Positions 1-12,100 of a stretch of DNA of 64,000 nt are shown here, piece by piece. Under the pieces are notes generated by a model. It saw nothing but the letters and a program-made list of their open reading frames with translations. It was not told the origin of the DNA and ran no database searches. A program made the position numbers and the translations under genes. Within the stretch, counting starts at the first letter, position 1; each line of letters begins with the position of its first letter. The DNA lies in NCBI RefSeq assembly GCF_905220415.1, contig NC_059547.1, positions 8,630,501-8,694,500 of the forward strand, in the 5' to 3' direction. This DNA is from Colias croceus (lineage: Eukaryota > Arthropoda > Insecta > Lepidoptera > Pieridae).

Positions 1-3000
1 AACGTAATAGTAGGTAGCTACGTTGAACGTAGTACCTTAGCGTAGTACATTCTTATGTAGGCACTTAAACTAAAACATTTTCACTTGAATATTTTTTACA
101 TGAATACCTAAATACTTATTTTCTTTCCTTTTTTTACTTATTTGATAGTAACTACTACTAAAATTGCTCTCGGTAATAAATAAACTGCTTGTTCTCATAA
201 AAAATGGGATTATACTTAGTAATAAATAAAAAAAACTTATTAATCTTGTTCAAGTTGAAAATTTACCCTTGATCGAAAGACAGTTTGTCATTACAGTGTA
301 ATACTGATTGAGTGGAACAGATTCTTAGAACCATTCCCGCTGAAACCTTCCAGCTCTATTTTCCTGGTATGGAAATAATGGTTTCACAATCACAATCAAG
401 CATAATCTTACACATGAAAATCTTTTTAAAATGTGATGTATTAAAATATTTAAAAAACGTATCTAAAGTTTCTAAGAATGAATCTGATCAAATTTCCTCA
501 GTTGAAATTTTGAGCGGCACTATCGGAGTTATTAATTTCAATTGTGATAACTAGGTATGGTATCATATTAATTTTGGCGATACTTGGATACCTACACAAA
601 AAATTAAAAAACGCATATCGCATATTTCCTCATGTAAACAATAATTTGAACGGTAAAACCACAGATCACAGGGTAAAACTGTTTTTATGAAACCAAAATG
701 AACGTATCATGATCATAACGGTTCTACTTAGTCAGAAGAGGTCAAGAAGATTCGACTCGCCCATCATTTTTTTCTATCTGGGTATAATTCAATAATAATC
801 TTCATACATTAATGAAAAAAATATAAATAATCGTTATGCATAGCTGTAAATAACAAACATTACAAGACACAAAAAATATTACAAAATGAAATAGCTCCTG
901 CGAATAGCTATGCGTATAAAAACTAATTAATTACCAAGATAAAATTCGTATGCAAATATAGTACACAAAAACTAGACAAACTAATTACGTTGTCGGGTGC
1001 AACATTCGATTTCATGGAAACTACTTACCTACAATTTAGCATACCTCTGTGCGCGCGTGTTGGTTACAGGCAAAAGTAAACGTTGGCAAAAAAATATTTT
1101 TTTATATTATTACTAGTGTTGTCTTGCAGCTTAACGTACAATTTTGAATTTACGCGTGTTGTACTCAGATTGGAATTGTAAAATCCCATCACTCTTGTAT
1201 ATAAATTCGTTCAGAGCGTTAGTTGCGATAGGTACTTCTCGGAAACGGCTTGACCGATTTTTATAATTTTTTTTACGGAATGAAAATAGATTGAAAAGTA
1301 TGAAAACAATGTTTTTACCCCATATTTTATTTACATGTCTAACGATAGGTAAGTAACCTAGGTTTTTTTTATATTATTCAAATGTAAAGCTAACTGTGCT
1401 ACATAGAAATCGCGAGCGCTTTTCACTCGGCCTGCAAAAAATCTCGTACCTACGCCTCAATGCAACTATAATGTTTTATTGCCCACCTTAAATGCCACAT
1501 ATTAGCAACAAGTTTCGTAACTGCACATTATATGGGGATACTTTTTAACATGGACATGTGCGCATTTCATATCCTGGATTACGACATTGGTTCAGTTTGC
1601 ATACATGCCCTCATTTTATCGGCAAAAAGCTATCTTTTAATATTGAAATAAAAAAAGTTCTAGTTAAATGACTTTTCTGTTCACTATAATAACGGAAAAA
1701 TAAATCCTGCATGTTTTCATATAAAGCTGATGTTAAAATTGAATATAGATAATATTATTATGTAGATAAATAGCTCTTTTTGCTAAAATTTCAATCGATA
1801 TTTCCAATAGTTTCATTTCACCCTATTACTCGGTTCTGCTAATAGCTATCATCATAAACGGTTCAACCGTTTTTGGCATAAAAATGCGGAATATTAGGTA
1901 ATAATAGCTCAATGAATATTAGTTGGATAATCGTGTCGAACAATATAATGAACATTGAATCATATTTTCAAAAAAGCATACCTACTGGCGCATGACTGGC
2001 GCGAACTTCGCTATGATGCTCAAAAGTACAAAACTAATTAGTTTTTATTTTATTAGCTGTGTAATTTTTCAATGTTTTGTGTTTTCTCATTTCTTCATCG
2101 AAATATAATCCACGAATTATTATTAAATAGGTACTAGATTTCCGCCCGCGGCTTCGCCCGCCCGCGTTTGCAAAGGAAAACCCGCATAGTTCCCGTTCCC
2201 GTGGGATTTCCGGGATAAAAACTATCCTATGTGTTAATCCAAGTTACCCTCTATATGTATGCTAAATTTCATTGTAATCGGTTCAGTAGTTTTTACGTGA
2301 AAGAGTAACAAACATCCATACATCCATACAAACTTTCGCATTTATAATATTTATTTATTTATTTATTTATTATACTTTATTGCATTAAAAAAATACATAA
2401 ACACATATAACAAAGACAAGACTACAGAAACAGCAAAGGGCGGCCTTATCGCTAGGTAGCGATCTCTACCAGGCAACCCAAGAATCAGAGGAAATATAAC
2501 AATATGATGTGGGTGAGCAAAAATAAGGCAATACTAACTTATTGAAAAATGTACAAAATAAACATATACAAAGAAAACATAAGTACTTACTAATAGTAAT
2601 ATAAAAACAATATTAATAGGATTACTTATATATATTCTTATAACATCTACCAGGATATGGATCTTACTTTAATAATTCAACTTCTCATAACAGCCCACTT
2701 ATACGCCCACCCTTCACTGCTACAGACTAATCACAGTTCTCTAAGGTACCTACATAAGGCTACTTAATTACTTCTTCCCCGTATCAGCTACTTTCCATTG
2801 AATATTTCGTAGAAATTCAAACGGCAAATCAGTTTCAGTTAATTATAAAATTAACCGTTATAGAGAACGTTGCTTTATTAATAAATAGCGAGAAGCGATT
2901 TCGATTTCGAATTCTGCGAATGTGCATCACGCGCGAGCTCCCCTGCTTCCTCGAATTCTAGAACGTATAGTTACACGTTCCAAATATGAATTGTAATATT

Positions 3001-3161
3001 AATGGCGGGAATACGACCCATCTGTCAAACGTACCGCACTTGCATAAGTTATACAGTCTGCTTTATTTTGTCTGTGCGTCTATTTTTTATATTAAAATAG
3101 GGTTTCAAACAGAAATAAAAAAACAATTTAATAAAAAATATTTATTAACAATATTATATAA
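1..3161. other. intergenic, downstream of FANCI; repeats only
   Basis: No supportable gene. The longest open frame (312-554) has no recognisable domain and lies in AT-rich sequence. A copy of the GCGGGCGAAGCCGCGG-type interspersed repeat lies at about 2131-2350. It is followed at about 2351-2560 by sequence resembling a LINE 3' UTR (TTTATT repeats, then a GGCGGCCTTATCGCT block). The remainder is unassigned. Confidence 0.6.
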
Positions 3162-6100
3162 TCATGAGACTCTTCTTCGCTTATTTCTAGTATTATCTTC
3201 ATTTTCATCACTTTCTTGTTCATTTTCGCTCGCTGACAATATTTCTGTTGCCGCATCGTTTATATCTTGACCTGAAAAGTGCAATAACATAAATGACCAT
3301 TTTAAGGAACACTCGCAAAGATTTAACGTGAATACAGCTTTATTTAAAAGTTCAGCAAGATAGCAAGATTGCTACATTCCTGGATATGTCGTGGTCATAT
3401 CGTAGATTTGATCATTTCATGATATGAGTGGCCATTTCACGAAATGGTCGCATATCGTGAAATGGCCAACATAGTTTGATCAGATCGTTAAATCGTCAAC
3501 GTTTCACGATTTGGTCATCCACATTTGGCCAGATCGTATAAAATATAAAGAGTCCATAAAATATTAAAAAATTTCAGAATAACTATATTCTAAAAACTTG
3601 TTTAATGTAATTTAAGTTAGTGCCGCGGCAGCGGCCGGCGAATGCCAGAAGCGAATCGTTTTTGCAATAGAAAACAATTAGGTTAGGTTAGGTTACACTT
3701 TGATAAACAACGCACGAGCCGAGCGAGCAAAGCGAGCGTGCCGCGGCAGCGGCCGGCGAGTGCCAGAAGCGGATCGCTTTTTAAAAAACAAACGATTATA
3801 ATAATATAGTAGTAGTTTCTTAAATTATTTTATTTAAGTCGCATTTTTTCTTAAATACATATAAGATATCCACATTTTCCATAGTAGGTACTCGTACCTC
3901 TTCGTCGTAAATTCTTTGCTATGACTTTCTTCATAATATTGTTATTAAACGAATTATGAAGTTTTTAACTGCGAATAATTTAATTTTCGCCAGCGGCCGC
4001 CATCTTATCACATAAACACAGAGCTTGCAGCGCCTCTACCAACGATTAATGTAACTATTTTACGATATGATCAAATAATTTTGGTCATTTCATGAAAAAA
4101 CCGTGCGTTAATTGGCCATATCGTGAAACGATTTCTTATCATTGATCTGCCCAAACCACATCATGATGTGGCCAAACTAAATTGGCCATTTCACGATATG
4201 CGACCATTTCGTGAAATGGCCACTCATATCATGAAATGATCAAATCTACGATATGACCACGACAGATATACATTCATCCATTTTACGTTACTTAAAATTA
4301 AAATTAGAGCTTTCGGTTCCCTACGCACAATATTAAGTTATACAGAACCATTAAAAAAAGTTCCTGATCCACCAAAAATACTGTAAAAATAAGATTCCAG
4401 GCTGAATCCACAATTATTATAAGTCATAATAATATTAGCATATTATAAACATACCATCAGGCCTGTCTTGGTCCGCGTTGAGAACTTCCATGAGGACCGG
4501 CGCCTTGATACGGAAGTCGCGAGCCGTGCCCAAAGAGAGGTATTGTTGGAAATTCAGCTGTGGAATAAATTTGTTTTAATAATATATATATATAAATTTA
4601 TTATAAATATAATAAACAACAAATAAATACAGTGAAACCTGGTTAAGTGAGACATCAAGGGACCTGCAATGTCGTTTCACTTATAGAGGTATTCCACTTA
4701 CCCAGTGTCTCAGATATACAGGTATAAATAAATATCTGTCTCATTTACAGAGGGTTCCATTAACAGAGGTGAGAATACAGGTTATTTCAGTTATACAGGT
4801 GCGATCATTAAATAAAATAACGTGTTATGTATGTAAATGGAATTTGTGGGTAGAATAAGAATGAGTAAACAAACAATGTTATCTCAGTTACAGAGGTTTA
4901 TGTATATACAATTTACTCGCTATCTCAGTTATAGAGGTACCTATGATGATAAATCGAAAGAACAAATCCCAGATATAGAGGTTTTTCCTCGTCCCATTAA
5001 CAGAGGTAATTCAGTGCCAAAGTGTTGGGACCTCACCATGAGTTCCAGTTATGGAGGTATCTCACTTATCCAGGTCCTACTTAACCAAGTTTCACTGTAA
5101 ATATAATCTTGTTATGTGTGTTGTAATGGTGCACAAAAAAAATTGAATAAGTTTATGTTTCTAAATTATATTATGTAAGAAATATAAATAAAAAATAAAT
5201 AAATGTTTGGTATTAGGATAGATTTTATTATTTCGTGGCCAAGGGGGTTACAGAACAATTTAGTATATTTTTATTTTTTTGGAATTGCCATCAATTGAGT
5301 ATTTATTTAATATTATAACATTCATTTGTATACATATCAATAATTAATTGGATTAAAAAAATATAAGATAATTGTCTGTCTTTTGTCATATTATATACCT
5401 ACTAATAAAAAATTTTGTTCGCGAAATGTTACCAAGTGAACTTTCATATTACAGAACTTACCTTAGCCTTTTCCCCCAATAATATAGCGTGTTTGCTAAA
5501 CTGTTCCGCTTCCAGCACGAGCCGCGGTATGAGCTTAGTGTCTCGCAGCACTTTGCTAGCCTTCTGGTGTTCTTGTGATGCTTCGAGGTACGTGATAAGG
5601 TTGTCCGTTACCGCTGATAGCTTTTTACCGCTTAGTTTGAAGAGTCGATCTAATCTGTAATAATAATATGCTTAGAATTAAATATTTTAAAATATATATT
5701 TTATAAAAGTTCAAATAAGGTTAAAGAAAGTACGCTCTATATAAGAGCTCATTTTTAACATTTTAACGGAAACAAAAATATTATGTATATCAATTGGGCT
5801 GGCGAGTAGAGCCATGCCGAAATGCCTTGTTAGCCGTGATAAAAAGTTTCATAATAGATTGCAGAGCGGCTTGTAGAACCGATTGTTCAGCTTTATAATA
5901 TTAATGACACATTTATTACCGTGATATTGATGAAGAGCGGCCGCTTTACAAAATGTTATAAACCATGTGTAGAATGTGTAGTTAAAAATCCTGTCTATCT
6001 AACTACAGCGCGGAGCAGCGGGTGCAGTCTGAAACGGCCAGTGAGTTCTACAATATTTAGTAACATAAAGAGAGTCGAAAAATGATGATGAACGCTGCCC

Positions 6101-9100
6101 TATATTGTAGAGCAACGTGTGAAGCGCTTCAATGGAAAAATCGACTCTATCATGATGTAGAGCCTAACAACGTTGAGTTTTTGACTCTCCATGATCCTGT
6201 AGAGCAGCGTGTAGAGACAACGGGAAATACGGATCTACAATATGTTGCACAGCAGCGTATAGAGCGCGCCAGGCTCTACATATATAGAGCAGGAACACTG
6301 AGCCGCGTGTAGAGCACCTTAGCATTTCGACACTACATGATGTTGCAGCATGTAGAGCGCGCAGAGCCCTATATTATATAGAGCGGCGCTTGGCGCACCT
6401 GAGCTGCGGCACGAGCGGCGCGTGCGCGGGCAGCTGGCGGCAGAGCGCGGCCAGCAGTGTGTAGAGCACGCAGGGCTCTACATGATGAAGAGCGGCGCTT
6501 GGCATACCTGAGCTGGGGCACGAGCGGCGCATGCGCGGGCAGTTGGCGGCAGAGCGCGGCCAGCAGCGCGTAGAGGCGCGCGGCGGCGGCCAGCACGCGC
6601 TCGCTGGCGCCGCCCACGCAGCAGCGCAGCGCGCACAGCCGCGCCACCCACCCGCTCGCCTGGCACAGCTGCACGCACACCCAGCGCCACACCCCGCACA
6701 CCTCTGCACATAATATATTTATGCCATTATAGCCTATGATATATAAAAGAGCTAGATACGTTACCCGCTCTCTATTTTGGCAAGAAAAAACTCAGCTAAG
6801 TGCCCGAGTTTCACTTAGTCACGCACCATTCAGCGTCGTGGCTGGACGTTCTTTTTGTATTTTAATCGGCAGTTGTTATTACGAAGTACATGAGTGAGAC
6901 ATGTATTATGTCTCGTGCGTGAGAGTGAAAGAGAGAACAACTGTATTGGTGATAATGCGTTAGTAAGTAGGTATGTATTAATTACGTTGTTTTTTAGTGC
7001 AATGATGTTGGCGTATGCCGCGTCTACTAGTATAATATCATGTCATTGATTATTTTTGTAATGAATTTCCTACAATTTTATCTATGTACTTCAATAAAGA
7101 AAACGAACAAAGCTTCATATAACCGCATTTATGGCATTTAACTACTTAAAGCGTGATTCAAGCGCAACGGCGCACGCGTGCGTGTTAACCTGTGTCGCTG
7201 TACTGCATACGCATCTTATTTACGAAATCGTTTGAAGAAAAGTAAACTATAATTTGTGATGATATTTTAAAACAGTTAAAATTTGTAAATTTACTATGAC
7301 ATGAATACTATAGTAGAGCCATTTTAATAAAAATATATCAAAAAGTAGATGGATCAGACGTCAGTCCGTTTTACCTTTCTCAATCCTTTGCTGATTTGAA
7401 TGTGTAGCATTATTCAGTGCATTGGAGAGATCTTTACTCCTATTCAGTAAGTGCTCTATACATTTATACCGATTGTTCAAATGTACACAAATGGTTGTGA
7501 GCACCGTGTGGCCGGAGCGGGAATCTATTGACGGAAAATCTTCGGTTTCTTGCGTTGGTGCTGACGATTCTTCTTCCTTTTTAGAGAGAAATAAATTATT
7601 AATTGACAACATTTCAAAATTTTAAGTGACTTTTTTGATTAATCTCAACTAGATCAAAATTACTGTGAATTTTTTCGTTTTCAAAAAAAAAATTACTAGG
7701 TGTCTACTTACATCAATCTTGCCAAGTACTATAGATAACTTGTCAAAGAGCTGATCCAACAACACAGCTTCCCTTTGCTCGCGGTAACATGCACTTAGAA
7801 GTGGCCCTATTAGTGGAAGACATTCTTGCTTGCTGGTGCGAACATAGTCCTCTAATTTTGACGTTACCTGAATTATGGAGAGAGTTGTTTATTTTATCTA
7901 ATAACTTAAATACATAATTTTTTTATACATAATTTTTTACTTAATATTATATCTACTTAATATTACTTAATATTATTGTAATATGTAAAAAAAAATTATA
8001 AAATAGTTAATTTACACACAATAATGTCCAAAGACCAACAAAGCGAAATTATCTAATGATAAATAATTATGAAACTTGAAAAAGTCGACACAATTTTCTT
8101 TCTAAAATCAGTGCAACATACTACATATGCCCATATTTTTTGACATAAAGACACGAATTAAAATATCAAATGTGTAACCATATTTCGCAAGGATAAAAAT
8201 TAGACAGAGATAAATGACTGAGCAACAAAAAAGTAACGCCATAAAAAAAACATCATTTTTAGAACATTAAAAGGTAACAAAAACTCACAGTATTCAATCC
8301 CGCGCACGCACTGACATGCGTCTCTAGTAACACACTCGCAATTTGCACCAACAGCGCCGTGTGTTTCTTCAACATAAGGTCTCTCTCCACCGCGCCGTCC
8401 GCGTCGAGTTCGGACAGCGCGGTGTGTACGTGCCCTAATATCTTGGACATGTTCGCTGATGGTGTCGCTTCGGTTTCGCCCGCTGAATTATATTTAGATA
8501 TTAAAAGGTAAGAAGAAATAATTCAATATTGAAACAGGAAAAAAATACCTTAATATCCTTTTTGTATGTGTTTGATTTATTGATGTAGATAAGGATGTGA
8601 TTAAAAAAAAATAAGTGATATAAAAGAAACACGGCTAATCATAATTTTACTTTACACATGTTAAATGATTATTTTGAATAAGGTTCTTGTTAAATTTGAT
8701 ATTTGAACTTAAAAATTTGTTCCACTTATCTCTAATTCTAATCTCTACTCTAAATTTTAAAGAAACATACTTATTCCAGATAAAACACTCTCCACTTTGA
8801 ATGAGTAATGTGACGTCAAAAGCAAGTTGAGACACGTTTTGAAAACTTCGAGACAACCGAGCGCAGTGGCGTCATCAAAATCACATATGTCTTGAAATCT
8901 GGAATGGAACAAAACTGAATTTGGAATGACAACATTTTAGATTGGTCCTTCGAGAATTTTAAATACTTACTACTTTAAAGTTCTCGCTAAAAATACTGTA
9001 ACGAAAACTCAAATAACATATCCTTTGATAAGCGTTCCTTAACTAATATGTTTTATGAATTTTTATAAGAAATTTCATGTGTTTAATCAGCATTTATATA

Positions 9101-12100
9101 TTTTAAGCACAATTCATTTTCATTTGGGAATTACTACGAATTTATTAATGAACTATTCTTGATATCAACACTTAATTCTTATTATTAAGCTATTGTATAG
9201 CTTCTTACGCGGGCCTTGAGCGCGGGGACCCAATCGAGAAATTCCGTAACGAAAAAACCTCACGCTCCCCATTCCAACGGGCGGAGGTGTGGCTTGAAGG
9301 CAAAGCATGCAATAGCTTTACCGCGGCAGTCCCCGAGTGCCACACGTCTTTTTTTCTTCAGTATTATTTCTACCTCAATATATTATCTCAGGCACAAATA
9401 TGTTCTCACCTACATACAGCCCGCTCATATAACAAAGCAGCTATCTTCAAACCGTGCGAACCAATACTATGCTTGTCTTTAGTTTCTTGTAAAGCAGTTA
9501 TAACGCTCCGTAGTACAAACTGATGGAAGTCACGCTTGCCGCGGATTTGGTTGCGTTGCTCTAGCGATGACCAGGTTACTTCCTCGCTGAGGGTTAAGAG
9601 TATTGCATTAAAAAAGATAACTTTGTCAAAATAAAATACTTAGCGGTTAGTGGTTAGTAAAATTTTAGATGTAAGCATTAATTTTCACATGATAATTTTA
9701 ACAGTAAAACAATATTTTTGTACAATAATAATCATTTATAAGTAAAAAAATAGATACTCTAACCTTTTTAGACCATATTATTATAATTTACATTTTTTGT
9801 AATTTTTCCTCACAAAGTTATCTACTTCTAAGTGAAATTAAACAAACATGTATTTGAACGTGTTACTACTGTATTTGACAAAAAATGTGGACTAAATTAC
9901 CGAATATAAAAAAAATACGAAATAAGATTTTACTGTCGATGGTTTGAAATATCTTATAACGAACCTGTAAAGTAGTTCCAACATGCGATAACAAAGTCCC
10001 AAGTCCCATACACAAGGCAAAGGTTTAAAGGGTCCAGCCCTGTCCTTCACCATATTAGAAAACTTAGTTTTGCCTTTCTCTTTCTGAGATTTCTGACTCT
10101 TCTGTGACTTTATCGTATCACGAGTATCGTTCAATTTACCCTTTTTACCGCCTTTTGGTGTCGCCTAAAAATAATAATACACACTTAAATAAAAGACATA
10201 AAAATAATCATCATTCTAGGTTTCATGGTATTTAGATAACAACTAACGTTTTGTTTGTGAGTAAAATATGAAAATTGCTGTGTTTACTTAGCTTCAATAA
10301 TTTTTTATTTTTTTCAAAGAGTCATAAACTCATCTTAGAAGAAAATACAAATGAAAGAAAAATGTGTGCGTGTACTAGTGTACACACGTAGAGGAACTTC
10401 TTTATGACCCTATTTTTCAAAAAATAATTTACTATATGCAACTTTACAGAAATAAGTCGAATCACGCGTGGTAGGGATGAAAAGGATGGCGCGTAACTGA
10501 AAAATGTCACGCGTAACGAAAAAATGTTACACTAAATTTTCCAACCCCGATAAAGAAGTTTCACTTCAAAAATAAAGTGAATCTTACCTTAGTATTATCC
10601 AACAACTGACTGTAAGTTTTATACAAGTTATAAACTGAAGCTGCGTGTGACGTATGCGGAGTCCACTGCATTATTTTGTGCGCCATGAGAGTTTCATAGC
10701 ACTGTAGTGTTTGTTGTACTTTTAGCTTTTTAGCTTTCGACTCGGGAGTGAGGTCAGATATTCCTAGATCTTGCTGGAAATGGAAATTGTAGTCCAATAT
10801 TTAAAAAAATATTGTTTTTCTTTTCAAAAACAGATCCTTTGGCGTAACATGGCAAGTTTCATAATTTAAAAAAATATCTGTATTGCAATAATTATTTTAT
10901 CAGACATGTAAATATCCTACACAGATAATACATGAGGTAGTATGGTGGTTTAAAGAAACAACCGTTAACCTATTTATACGGGAAATATTGATCACTAGAA
11001 TTACATGAATTAAACGAAACATAAGATTATATGACAGTAAGGAAAAATATGTAAAGCTTTGGTATATACAGTGAAACTTGGAAGTGGGACCTGGATAAGT
11101 GAGAAACCTCCATAAACTCATGCTGAGGTCCCAACACTTTGGCACTGAATTACCTCTGTTAGTGGAACGAGGTAAACCTCTATATCTGGGATTTGTTCTT
11201 TCGATTTATCATCATAGTCACCTCTATAACTGAGACAGCGAGTAAATTTTATATGCATAAACCTCTGTAACTGAGATAACATTGTTTGTTTACTCATTCT
11301 TATTCTACCCACAAATTCCACACGTAATTCCAAGTACGTAAGTACAAATTTTGAGCTTCAATTACCTTCAGTTTTAGTTTCGCTTTACTATCATACAGAT
11401 GTTTTTTTTAATGATCACACCTGTATAACTGAAATAACCTGTATTCTCACTTCTATTAATGGAACCCTCTGTAAATGAGACAGATATTTATTTATACCTG
11501 TATATCTGAGACACTGGGTAAGTGGAATACCTCTATAAGTGAAACGACATTGCAGGTCCCTTGATGTCTCACTTAACCAGGTTTCACTGTATGTACATGT
11601 TTTATATTCAAATGAACTTACCATATCAATCTGCAGCAAGTTCTCACAATCAGAAAGCCTGTCCAAAACGGCCATTAGTTTATTTCTCAAGTGAGCACTA
11701 TTGCTATCGCTCTGACTGGACAGAATATCATCTGACTCCTCTTCTATTGGCTGCACGAATTGTGCTATCACGTACAGGAGGCTTCCTATTGGTTCCTGGG
11801 AAAAACAAAGTCTAAATTCAAATAATTTAATTAAAAAGAAAAAAAATACTCTTTACTATTAAACTTTGAAAGATAAATTGTTTCAAAATGATAATCTCAG
11901 GAAGTATTAGTTACAATAATTGCAAAGTTAAAAGGGTTGAATCCACATATCAAGAAAAGCTATTATAGGATAAAAATTACGGCACGAGCAATAGGAGCTG
12001 AGTTTGTGCAACAAATATTGAGATTATAATAATATTTGAATGAGATATTTGAATAATTGAATAAATGAATGTTTGAGTTTGAGTTTGAGTTTATTATTAA

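Noticed and set aside
312..554. 80-codon plus-strand open frame near the window start
   Set aside because: No family resemblance, AT-rich low-complexity composition, no splice or promoter context.
3689..3706. TTAGG run considered as an interstitial telomere or chromosome end
   Set aside because: Only about three units and inside a TIR element flanked by a target duplication.
4837..5100. 87-codon open frame, and its relative on minus at 11118-11333
   Set aside because: Both lie wholly within copies of the same MITE and reflect its internal AGAGGT repeats.
6374..6713. Several overlapping Ala/Arg/Cys-rich frames on both strands
   Set aside because: Shadows of the GC-rich FANCI exon 22 and its duplicate; only the minus frame continuous with exons 21 and 23 is coding.
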